A stretch of 6,974 nt of DNA from Campylobacterales bacterium (lineage in GTDB: Bacteria > Campylobacterota > Campylobacteria > Campylobacterales > Arcobacteraceae), in contig JADHTT010000036.1 of NCBI GenBank assembly GCA_016784825.1, positions 1 to 6,974 on the forward strand, in the 5' to 3' direction. The notes beneath the pieces are model-generated. The model did no database searches and was not told the DNA's origin. It saw only the letters and a list, made by a program, of their open reading frames with translations. How positions within the stretch are numbered: the first letter of the stretch is position 1; every line of letters starts with the position of its first letter. This document shows positions 1 through 6,128 of the stretch, in pieces. A program made the translations under genes and the position numbers.

Positions 1-308
1 ACTCCACCTTTGCTACTTGACCCTCTTATAGATTGCACACCTAGATGATTTACCATTTTAGCAATACCTTCGCCATCACTATGATTACTTATCATAGCTT
101 TGTATGTCATATTTGCTTGAAATTTTTTAAATAGATATGGCTGCATAAGAAGATTTCCATGCCAAAATGCTGCGATTATTGGTTTTGTTGGTTTTTGTTT
201 AGGAAAATTAAATACTTTTTTATTTGTTAAATATATAATCTTTGTAATTAAATATAATAAATAAGGTACAATTGTAACTGTAAAGTATTTTTTTAACCCA
301 CTAGACAA
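1..308 (-). CDS. DUF374-family lysophospholipid acyltransferase, N-terminal part (runs off left edge)
   Basis: Translating the minus strand from 308 gives 102 residues before the window ends, so the C-terminal part is missing. Seen: a hydrophobic, aromatic-rich segment at about residues 8-28 that could anchor the protein in the inner membrane; FWHG at 48-51; ISNHSDGEGIAK at 73-84; and IRGSSSKGG at 94-102. This WHG / S(x)nDGE / RGSSS-GG series is the signature of the DUF374 acyltransferases, which are thought to acylate lipid substrates at the membrane; the exact substrate is not established. The start must be TTG at 308-306: an in-frame TAA lies at 329-327, no ATG or GTG falls between it and the conserved region, and AGG at 320-318 is suitably spaced as a ribosome binding site. 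The start lies one base after the miaB stop, so translational coupling and co-transcription with miaB are likely. The family call is firm; the biochemical role is inferred. Confidence 0.85.
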   Translation of the reverse strand, partial: MSSGLKKYFTVTIVPYLLYLITKIIYLTNKKVFNFPKQKPTKPIIAAFWHGNLLMQPYLFKKFQANMTYKAMISNHSDGEGIAKMVNHLGVQSIRGSSSKGG

Positions 309-309
309 A

Positions 310-1611
310 TTAAAGAACCTCGCCTTTTAATGATGTTCTACTTGCATTAATAATTTTAACTTTGGCTATTTTACCTAATAGTTCATCACTACCTTTTACA
401 AATACTTGGCAGTTATTATCACTAAAGCCCATAATTTCACCATTTGGTTTTAGGTCTTCAAAAAATACATCCATAGTCTTACCTATATTTGCATCCATAT
501 GTTCAACTTGATGTTGTTTATGCAGTTCTATAACTTGATCAAGCCTTTTTGAGGCAGTTGCATCATCTATTTGATTATCCATATGTTGTGCAGGTGTTTC
601 GGGTCGTGGTGAGTATTTGAAATTAAAAATTTGATCAAATTTAACTTGATTAATTACATCAATTGTATCTTCAAACTCTTCATCACTTTCCCCTGGAAAT
701 CCTACTATTATATCTGTGCTTATTCTTACATTAGGAACGATACTTTTGATTTTTTCACATCTATTTAAAAACCATTCTTTTGTATATCCTCTTTTCATAT
801 CTTTTAATACTTTTGTATTTCCAGCTTGCAATGGGATATGGATAGATTTACATATTTTTGGATTTGAGGCAAATTCATTAATAAACTCATCATCCATATG
901 TAATGGATGTGGTGATGTAAATCTAATTCGCTCAAGCTTATCAATATTACTTACTGCTTGAAGAAGTTTAGTGAAGTTAAATTTATCTCTATTATCACTA
1001 AAGTTTTTACCATAGTTATTTACATTTTGTCCAAGAAGTAATACTTCTTTCACACCGTTATCTACAGCTTTTTGGATTTCAGATATAATTAATTCTGGTG
1101 GGATAGATATCTCTTCACCTCTAGTAGCAGGTACTATACAAAATGTACATTTTTTATCGCAACCTAGTGATATATTTACACTAGCTTTATATAGAGTATT
1201 TCTATATGGAGCAAATTCAAAATTAGTTTCATCATGATTAATATCAATCTCAACTGTACCTTTGTTGTTTACAGCTTCATGAATTTTAGAGACATTTCTA
1301 GCACCCACTACAAAATCAACAAAAGGTGCTTTTTTTATAATATCAGATCCTAAATGACTAGCTGTACATCCACATACACCAACTTTAGCATTTTTCTTTT
1401 TTTTCTTTTTAAATTGTCCTAATTCTGAAAATAATTTTTGTACAGGTTTTTCTCTTACAGAACAGGTATTGATAATAATAAGATCTGCATCTTCTATATT
1501 TGTGATTTGAGTGTAGTTGTCTTTGGCATTTAATTCAGCAATTATATGCTCAGTGTCTCGGGTGTTCATTGCACACCCAAGAGTTTCTATGAAAAGTTTT
1601 TTTGCTTCCAC
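310..1611 (-). CDS. miaB: tRNA-2-methylthio-N6-dimethylallyladenosine synthase MiaB
   Basis: MiaB is a radical-SAM methylthiotransferase that adds a methylthio group at C2 of i6A37 in tRNAs reading UNN codons, stabilising codon-anticodon pairing. At 433 residues it is of usual length. Seen: the N-terminal MTTase domain with cluster cysteines C13 (LGCAMN), C50 (NTCSVREK) and C82 (CGCTAS); the radical-SAM CxxxCxxC motif at C151, C155 and C158 (GCDKKCTFCIVPATRGEE); and a C-terminal TRAM-like region from about 365. C80 is an extra cysteine beside C82. The start is GTG at 1611-1609: the HP0268 stop codon is in the same frame only 12 bases upstream, and MEAKKLFIETLGC aligns with family N-termini. 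No strong Shine-Dalgarno sequence precedes it, which suggests coupling to the upstream gene. A lysine run at 68-73 is encoded by an A-rich tract. MiaB is preferred over the paralogue MtaB because of the NTCSVREK and ATRGEE motifs. Confidence 0.96.
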   Translation of the reverse strand: MEAKKLFIETLGCAMNTRDTEHIIAELNAKDNYTQITNIEDADLIIINTCSVREKPVQKLFSELGQFKKKKKKNAKVGVCGCTASHLGSDIIKKAPFVDFVVGARNVSKIHEAVNNKGTVEIDINHDETNFEFAPYRNTLYKASVNISLGCDKKCTFCIVPATRGEEISIPPELIISEIQKAVDNGVKEVLLLGQNVNNYGKNFSDNRDKFNFTKLLQAVSNIDKLERIRFTSPHPLHMDDEFINEFASNPKICKSIHIPLQAGNTKVLKDMKRGYTKEWFLNRCEKIKSIVPNVRISTDIIVGFPGESDEEFEDTIDVINQVKFDQIFNFKYSPRPETPAQHMDNQIDDATASKRLDQVIELHKQHQVEHMDANIGKTMDVFFEDLKPNGEIMGFSDNNCQVFVKGSDELLGKIAKVKIINASRTSLKGEVL

Positions 1612-1623
1612 TGTGAAAGTTTC

Positions 1624-1866
1624 TTATAATACATGAACTTCATACATATATGCATCGTCCTCTAAACCATACTTAACTTCTCTAAAGTGTACAGTGTGAC
1701 CATCATCTTCAAATGTATCTATTAAGCTCATCATATCTTTGTGTGAATTATCTTTATCAAAGTAAAATAATTTATCATTAATATCTTTTAATTCATCTTT
1801 GAGTTTTGATACATTTACTTTCTTTGGTTTGCTCTTTAATTCTGTTCTTGCTAATAAAATATCCAT
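1624..1866 (-). CDS. HP0268-family small protein (possible nuclease)
   Basis: This is an 80-residue acidic protein starting MDILLARTELK and ending YEVHVL, the same length as H. pylori HP0268 and its Campylobacter homologues, which also lie directly upstream of miaB and divergent from nusA. From family knowledge recalled, not checked, HP0268 was solved structurally and reported to have DNA-nicking and purine-preferring RNase activity, with Asp50 important. Here residue 50 is also Asp, in MSLIDTFEDDGHTVHFREV. Seen: a lysine-rich N-terminal half (residues 9-32, likely beta then helix), then a helix-strand-strand pattern ending in alternating hydrophobic residues. There is no signal peptide or membrane segment, so it should be cytoplasmic. 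The start is ATG at 1866-1864, with AAGGA at 1877-1873 as ribosome binding site. It is the first gene of an operon with miaB and the acyltransferase. Family membership is strong; the cellular role remains open. Confidence 0.85.
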   Translation of the reverse strand: MDILLARTELKSKPKKVNVSKLKDELKDINDKLFYFDKDNSHKDMMSLIDTFEDDGHTVHFREVKYGLEDDAYMYEVHVL

Positions 1867-1892
1867 CTTAAATCCTTATGTAATATTTTTTC

Positions 1893-1898
1893 ATTCTA
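1893..1898 (-). promoter_or_regulatory. Predicted sigma70 -10 box for the HP0268-miaB-acyltransferase operon
   Basis: Read on the minus strand, 1898-1893 is TAGAAT, preceded by TTTTTAGC. This fits the Campylobacterota sigma70 pattern of a T-rich stretch followed by a GC-preceded -10 box without a defined -35. Transcription would start near 1886, giving a leader of about 20 bases before the ATG at 1866 with AAGGA inside it. The call rests on pattern and position only. Confidence 0.5.
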
Positions 1899-1916
1899 GC
1901 TAAAAATTACTTAATA

Positions 1917-1933
1917 AATGATAAAGTATCATT
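1917..1933. repeat. Perfect 7-3-7 inverted repeat between divergent promoters (operator candidate)
   Basis: AATGATA, spacer AAG, then TATCATT: a perfect inverted repeat with seven-base arms. It sits between the two predicted -10 boxes, ending four bases upstream of the one for nusA and starting 18 bases upstream of the one for the miaB operon. It would overlap the spacer and -35 region of the nusA promoter, which suits a repressor or activator site. The arms recall Fur-box half sites (GATAAT-like), but the three-base spacer does not match the classical Fur arrangement. AT-rich DNA produces such repeats by chance, so an operator role is inferred only. Confidence 0.35.
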
Positions 1934-1934
1934 G

Positions 1935-1943
1935 TGCTAAAAT
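1935..1943 (+). promoter_or_regulatory. Predicted extended -10 promoter for nusA-cysS
   Basis: TGCTAAAAT is an extended -10 element: TG, one base, then TAAAAT at 1938-1943. No convincing -35 hexamer lies 16-18 bases upstream, as is common in this phylum. Transcription would start near 1950, giving a leader of about 74 bases before nusA. I see no strong hairpin in that leader. Confidence 0.5.
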
Positions 1944-2012
1944 CACCATCAACTACACATTGGACTCACAATAATTATCACATTCAAATTCAATGTTAAG
2001 AAAATCCAAATA

Positions 2013-2019
2013 TAGGAAA
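2013..2019 (+). promoter_or_regulatory. Ribosome binding site of nusA
   Basis: An AGGAAA-type Shine-Dalgarno sequence lies about seven bases upstream of the ATG at 2024 and supports that start. Confidence 0.6.
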
Positions 2020-2023
2020 AATA

Positions 2024-3253
2024 ATGGAAAAAATATTAGATATCATTGACTCAATTGCACATGAAAAAGGTTTAAGACTACAAGAAGTTGAAGAAGCATT
2101 AGTAGAAGCACTAATTAGAACTGCAAAAAAATTAGGTGACTTTAGCCTTACATATGGAGCTGATATTGATAAGGTAAATAAGAAGCTAAACCTATATCAA
2201 AAAATAGAAGTACTTGCTAATGATGATTATAGACTAACAGCAGAAACGGTAAAAGGCACTAGGTTTGATAAAGAGACAAGAAAAGAGGTTGAAGCCGATA
2301 TTCCAAATAATACTGAAAATTTTATATCATTAGATGATGCAAAAGAATTAGATGCTGACCTAGATGTAGGTGACTTTGTTCAGTATGATATGGAATTTGA
2401 ACATATGGGTCGAAATGCAGCTACAGTGTTATTTGGAAATCTTGAATTTCAATTACAAAGATATATCTCAGATAACTTATTTAAAAAATATCAAGCAAAA
2501 GTAGGAACGATTATATCTAGTAGTGTAACAAGTATTGATGCTTCGGATAATACTTTTGTTGAAATAGGTGAAGTTCGTGGAATTATGCCAAGAAAAAACC
2601 GAATTAAAGGTGAAAAATTTAAGGTTGGTGATGTTGTAAAAGCTGTTGTAAAAAATGTAACAATTGATAAACAACATGGACTTATTGTAGAGATATCAAG
2701 AACATCTCCAAAATTTTTAGAAGCACTACTTGAACTAGAAGTTCCTGAGCTAAAAGATAAAAAAATAGAGATTATGGCAAGTGCTAGAATCCCAGGAGAA
2801 AGAGCAAAGATTGCATTACTTGCTTTAGATCCACAAATAGATCCAATTGGAGCAATTGTAGGTGTTAAGGGTATGAGAATTAACGCTGTAAGTGAAGAGT
2901 TAAATAATGAATCTATTGACTGTATTGAATATTCAGAACTAAAAGAGATGTTTATAAGCCGTGCTTTATCTCCAGCTATTATAAATAGTGTACAAGTAGA
3001 AGAGGAAGAACATATTCAAGAAGATGGATATAAAAAGATTATAACAAAAGCTACTGTTACTATAGGTAGTGATCAAAAAAGTAGAGCTATTGGTAGAGCT
3101 GGTTTAAATATTAGACTTGCTGGTATGCTTACAAAATCTGATATTCAAATTAATGAAGTTCATGTTGATACTCCAGCACAAGCTAATCAAGATGCAAGTG
3201 CAGCACAAGAGCCTACAAAAGATACAACAGACCTAGAAGCATTATTTAAATAG
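2024..3253 (+). CDS. nusA: Transcription elongation/termination factor NusA
   Basis: NusA binds RNA polymerase and nascent RNA, promotes pausing and intrinsic termination, and takes part in Nus-dependent antitermination on rRNA operons. Seen in its 409 residues: an N-terminal polymerase-binding domain (about 1-130, including EVEEALVEALIRTAKK); an S1 domain at about 157-225; the linker ISRTSPKFLEALLELEVPEL at 224-243, highly typical of NusA; KH1 with GVKG at 280-283 inside DPIGAIVGVKGMRINAVSEEL; and KH2 with GRAG at 357-360. After about 380 there is only a low-complexity tail ending DLEALFK. The acidic repeats AR1/AR2 of the roughly 495-residue E. coli protein are absent, as expected outside gamma-proteobacteria. 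The ATG at 2024 has a good ribosome binding site. The gene is divergent from the HP0268-miaB operon and is followed seven bases later by cysS, so the two are probably co-transcribed. Confidence 0.97.
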   Translation: MEKILDIIDSIAHEKGLRLQEVEEALVEALIRTAKKLGDFSLTYGADIDKVNKKLNLYQKIEVLANDDYRLTAETVKGTRFDKETRKEVEADIPNNTENFISLDDAKELDADLDVGDFVQYDMEFEHMGRNAATVLFGNLEFQLQRYISDNLFKKYQAKVGTIISSSVTSIDASDNTFVEIGEVRGIMPRKNRIKGEKFKVGDVVKAVVKNVTIDKQHGLIVEISRTSPKFLEALLELEVPELKDKKIEIMASARIPGERAKIALLALDPQIDPIGAIVGVKGMRINAVSEELNNESIDCIEYSELKEMFISRALSPAIINSVQVEEEEHIQEDGYKKIITKATVTIGSDQKSRAIGRAGLNIRLAGMLTKSDIQINEVHVDTPAQANQDASAAQEPTKDTTDLEALFK

Positions 3254-3256
3254 GAA
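3252..3256 (+). promoter_or_regulatory. cysS ribosome binding site overlapping the nusA stop codon
   Basis: AGGAA overlaps the nusA TAG stop (3251-3253) and lies about five bases before the cysS ATG at 3261. This placement suggests that cysS initiation is coupled to termination of nusA translation. Confidence 0.55.
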
Positions 3257-3260
3257 TATT

Positions 3261-4658
3261 ATGAGTTTATATCTTTACGATTCTGTAAAAAAGGAAAAAG
3301 TTTTATTTGAATCTCAAGAGGCAAATAAAGCTAGTGTATATGTATGTGGTCCAACAGTATATGATGATTCACATTTAGGACATGCTAGAAGTGCAATAGT
3401 ATTTGATCTATTACATAGGGTTTTAAAAGCTAATAATTATGATGTGACAATGGTAAAAAACTTTACTGATGTAGATGATAAAATTATTAAAAAAATGGAT
3501 GAAACTGGTCAGTCTTTAGAGCAAGTTACAACGACATATATTCAAAGCTATTTATCTGATATGGATGCTTTAAATATTCTACCAAATACAATAGAGCCAA
3601 AAGCTACACAAAATTTAGATGCTATGAAAGAACTGGTATCAAAATTACTTAAAGATGGAAATGCATATAAGCTAGACGATGGTGTATATTTTGATACATC
3701 AAAAGATAAACAATATGGATCAATATCACATAGAGCAAGTGATGAAAATTCACAAGCTAGAGTAGATACAAATAATGCAAAGAAAGATCAAAAAGATTTT
3801 GCACTTTGGAAATTTTTTGATAATGGTGTAAAATTTGATGCTCCATTTGGAGATGGTCGACCTGGATGGCACTGTGAGTGTAGTGCTATGATAGATAAAC
3901 ATTTATCTAAAAAAGCCAATAAATATGCAGTTGACATACATGGTGGTGGAGCAGATTTGCTTTTCCCTCATCATGAAAATGAAGCTGCTCAAACTAGACT
4001 AGGATGTGGACAAGAGTTAGCACATTATTGGGTACACAATGGATTTGTAAATATCAATGGTGAAAAAATGTCTAAGTCATTAGGAAATAGCTTCTTCTTA
4101 AAAGATTCACTACAGCATTATTCTGGAGAAGTCATTAGATTTTATATGTTAAGTGCGTCATATAGAGCAGACTTTGGATTTAGTGAAGATGATTTAATCG
4201 CATCAAAAAAACGACTAGATAAACTTTATAGACTAAAGAAAAGACTTTATGGTGTGGGATCTGGTAATATTAATGAACAATTTAAAAAGGATATATTAGA
4301 ATCACTTAATGATGATTTGAATACATCTAAAGCATTGGCATTTATAGATGAATTTGTATCTAGCGCAAATGATACATTAGATAAAGAACCAAAAAATAAA
4401 GCTCTAAAAAAAGAGATAATAGCAAACTTTGAATTTTTAAATGATATTCTTGGTATTGCATATGCCGATCCTTATCATTATTTTCAATTTGGTATTAGTG
4501 AAGATGAAAAAAAATCTATTGAAGAGCTAATTGAAAAAAGAAAAGATGCTAAAAAGGCTAAGGATTTTGAGCTATCAGACCAAATAAGAGATGAGATATC
4601 TGAGCTTGGTATCTCACTTATGGATACTGTAAACGGCACTATGTGGGAAAAGTTATAG
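3261..4658 (+). CDS. cysS: Cysteinyl-tRNA synthetase
   Basis: A class I aminoacyl-tRNA synthetase that charges tRNA-Cys with cysteine in the cytoplasm. At 465 residues it matches the usual bacterial length of about 460. Seen: VYVCGPTVYDDSHLGHAR at 27-43, holding the HIGH-type signature HLGH (38-41) and C29, the first zinc ligand; GWHCECSAM with C207, HGGGADLLFPHHENE with H237, and E241 as the remaining ligands of the zinc that selects cysteine; and the KMSKS loop at 269-273 (EKMSKSLGN). The C-terminal DALR-like and anticodon-binding region (about 330-465) contains DDLNTSKAL and the charged helix RKDAKKAKDFELSDQIRDEI. C205 is an extra cysteine two residues before C207. The start ATG follows the nusA stop by seven bases. 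The end of the gene, including its TAG stop, lies in the left arm of a hairpin. Confidence 0.98.
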   Translation: MSLYLYDSVKKEKVLFESQEANKASVYVCGPTVYDDSHLGHARSAIVFDLLHRVLKANNYDVTMVKNFTDVDDKIIKKMDETGQSLEQVTTTYIQSYLSDMDALNILPNTIEPKATQNLDAMKELVSKLLKDGNAYKLDDGVYFDTSKDKQYGSISHRASDENSQARVDTNNAKKDQKDFALWKFFDNGVKFDAPFGDGRPGWHCECSAMIDKHLSKKANKYAVDIHGGGADLLFPHHENEAAQTRLGCGQELAHYWVHNGFVNINGEKMSKSLGNSFFLKDSLQHYSGEVIRFYMLSASYRADFGFSEDDLIASKKRLDKLYRLKKRLYGVGSGNINEQFKKDILESLNDDLNTSKALAFIDEFVSSANDTLDKEPKNKALKKEIIANFEFLNDILGIAYADPYHYFQFGISEDEKKSIEELIEKRKDAKKAKDFELSDQIRDEISELGISLMDTVNGTMWEKL

Positions 4659-4677
4659 GATTTTATAACTTTTCTTA
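4644..4677 (+). terminator. Hairpin at the cysS stop codon, possible weak intrinsic terminator
   Basis: AAAAGTTATA (4648-4657) is perfectly complementary to TATAACTTTT (4664-4673) across a six-base loop. G4647-C4674 extends it, followed by two G-U wobbles and a U-A pair, giving about 14 pairs in RNA. The last cysS codons and part of the TAG stop lie in the left arm and loop. The stem is AT-rich and the U-rich part lies inside the right arm, not after it, so termination may be weak. It lies between cysS and a predicted rho promoter, where a terminator would be expected. Confidence 0.42.
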
Positions 4678-4701
4678 AACTTAAAATAAACAATATTTAA
4701 C

Positions 4702-4707
4702 TATAAT
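4702..4707 (+). promoter_or_regulatory. Predicted sigma70 -10 box for rho-murI-dnaX
   Basis: A perfect TATAAT preceded by an AT-rich stretch. The best -35 candidate, CTTAAA at 4680-4685 (16-base spacer), is weak. Transcription would start near 4714, giving a rho leader of about 60 bases. The preceding hairpin and the 115-base gap after cysS support a separate transcription unit. Confidence 0.6.
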
Positions 4708-4733
4708 TAGAAACTTAAAGCAAATACTACTTC

Positions 4734-4747
4734 GCTACAATTGTAGC
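4734..4747. repeat. Perfect 14-bp palindrome in the rho leader
   Basis: GCTACAATTGTAGC is fully self-complementary. With one C/A mismatch it extends to 20 bases (4731-4750). It lies about 20 bases downstream of the predicted rho transcription start and 11 bases before the AGAGG ribosome binding site. It could be a protein binding site in DNA, or a small RNA hairpin (GCUAC / AAUU / GUAGC). No U-run follows, so it is not an intrinsic terminator. A second CTAC at 4727-4730 could pair alternatively with the same GTAG. Function is unknown. Confidence 0.4.
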
Positions 4748-4758
4748 AAAAATCATAT

Positions 4759-4763
4759 AGAGG
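4759..4763 (+). promoter_or_regulatory. Ribosome binding site of rho
   Basis: An AGAGG-type Shine-Dalgarno sequence ends ten bases before the ATG at 4774. The same TAGAGGT motif precedes murI. Confidence 0.55.
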
Positions 4764-4773
4764 TCATATTTTA

Positions 4774-6105
4774 ATGTCAGAACAAGAAACACAGCCAGCA
4801 AAAAGAAAAACAAATACTAAAAAGAATAGTAGAACTCATACTCCTGTAAATGGTATGACAGTTGATCAGCTACGATCGCTTTCAACTGATGAACTTATTA
4901 ATATTGGAAATGAAAAAGGGGTAGAAAATCCTCAAGAGTTAAAAAGACAAGATCTTATTTTTGAGATTTTAAAATCACAAACAAGTGAAGGTGGATTTAT
5001 ATTATTCACTGGGATATTAGAAATTCTTCAAGGTGGATTTGGATTCTTAAGAGCTATTGATGGTAACTTCTCTGATACTTCAAATGATGCATATGTTAGT
5101 GCTACACAAATTAGAAAATTTGCACTAAGAACTGGTGATATAGTATCTGGACAGGTTAGACCTCCAAGTAATGATAAAGAAAAATATAATGCTCTTCTAA
5201 AAATTGAAGCAATTAATTATTTACCGGTAAATGAATCAAGAAATAGACCGTTGTTTGATAATCTTACACCACTTTATTCTTTAGATCCATTTAAATTTGA
5301 ATATGATCAAACAAAATTAACTGGTCGAATACTAGATATATTTGCACCTATGGGTAAAGGTCAAAGAGGACTAATTGTAGCTTCTCCAAAGTCTGGTAAG
5401 ACAGAATTAATGAAAGAGCTTGCTCATGGTATCACTGCAAATCATCCTGAAGCAGAACTTATTGTACTACTTGTCGATGAAAGACCTGAAGAGGTTACTG
5501 ATATGCAAAGATCAGTAAAAGGTGAAGTATATAGTTCTACATTTGATCTTCCTGCTCAAAATCATGTAAGAGTTGCAAATATGGTAATTGAACGAGCTAA
5601 AAGAATGGTAGAAAGAGGTAAGGATGTAGTAATCTTATTAGATTCTATTACTAGATTAGCACGTGCATACAATACTGTGACACCTTCATCTGGTAAAGTA
5701 CTTTCAGGTGGTGTAGATGCGAACGCATTACATAAGCCAAAAAGATTCTTTGGAGCTGCTAGAAATATAGAAGAGGGTGGTTCTTTAACTATTATTGCGA
5801 CAGCTTTAGTGGAGACTGGTTCAAAAATGGATGAGGTTATCTTTGAAGAATTTAAAGGTACTGGTAACTCGGAAGTTGTATTAAGTAGAAAAGCTGCAGA
5901 TAGAAGAGTCTATCCAGCTGTTAATATCATTAAATCTGGTACAAGAAAAGAGGAACTCCTTCTTGATGCAGCCCAGCTTCAGAAAATTTGGATTCTTAGA
6001 AATGCTGTTGCATCTATGGATGAGGTTGAAGCACTTAAATTCTTATATTCTAAAATGAGAAAAACAGACACTAATGATGCATTTTTTGCATCTATGAATG
6101 AATAG
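4774..6105 (+). CDS. rho: Transcription termination factor Rho
   Basis: Rho is a hexameric RNA-dependent ATPase/translocase that loads on unstructured nascent RNA and terminates transcription. Seen in 443 residues: a basic, probably disordered N-terminal tail (1-25, [11 protein letters not shown]); the Rho N-terminal helix bundle at about 27-70; the cold-shock-like primary RNA-binding domain at about 74-150 ([45 protein letters not shown]); and the RecA-type ATPase. The ATPase has Walker A at 204-210 (SPKSGKT), [19 protein letters not shown] at 234-252 with the catalytic glutamate region, Walker [17 protein letters not shown] at 285-300, the Q-loop [30 protein letters not shown], and [25 protein letters not shown] at 361-385 with the arginine finger region. 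The residue before the Walker A proline is Ser (ASPKSGKT), where E. coli has APPKAGKT. The gene has its own predicted promoter and is followed by murI after 23 bases. Confidence 0.98.
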   Translation: MSEQETQPAKRKTNTKKNSRTHTPVNGMTVDQLRSLSTDELINIGNEKGVENPQELKRQDLIFEILKSQTSEGGFILFTGILEILQGGFGFLRAIDGNFSDTSNDAYVSATQIRKFALRTGDIVSGQVRPPSNDKEKYNALLKIEAINYLPVNESRNRPLFDNLTPLYSLDPFKFEYDQTKLTGRILDIFAPMGKGQRGLIVASPKSGKTELMKELAHGITANHPEAELIVLLVDERPEEVTDMQRSVKGEVYSSTFDLPAQNHVRVANMVIERAKRMVERGKDVVILLDSITRLARAYNTVTPSSGKVLSGGVDANALHKPKRFFGAARNIEEGGSLTIIATALVETGSKMDEVIFEEFKGTGNSEVVLSRKAADRRVYPAVNIIKSGTRKEELLLDAAQLQKIWILRNAVASMDEVEALKFLYSKMRKTDTNDAFFASMNE

Positions 6106-6128
6106 TAATATAGTTTAGAGGTATCTTA

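Noticed and set aside
716..961. An 81-codon open frame on the plus strand opposite miaB
   Set aside because: It lies wholly inside the strongly supported miaB gene, has no ribosome binding site or recognisable domain, and is a shadow frame.
1950..2023. nusA leader as a riboswitch or structured RNA
   Set aside because: Only short AT-rich repeats are visible (for example CATT/AATG at 1981-1995); no stable hairpin or known riboswitch core was seen.
2477..2677. A 66-codon open frame on the minus strand inside nusA, rich in Phe, Tyr, Asn and Ser
   Set aside because: Its composition is what an AT-rich gene gives when read on the opposite strand; it overlaps the NusA S1 domain entirely.
4484..4693. 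A 69-codon minus-strand open frame over the cysS 3' end
   Set aside because: Ser/Phe/Ile-rich shadow of the charged cysS C-terminal helix; no ribosome binding site or homologue recognised.
6106..6128. Terminator or promoter between rho and murI
   Set aside because: Only 23 bases, without an inverted repeat or T-run; it holds the murI ribosome binding site and is consistent with co-transcription.
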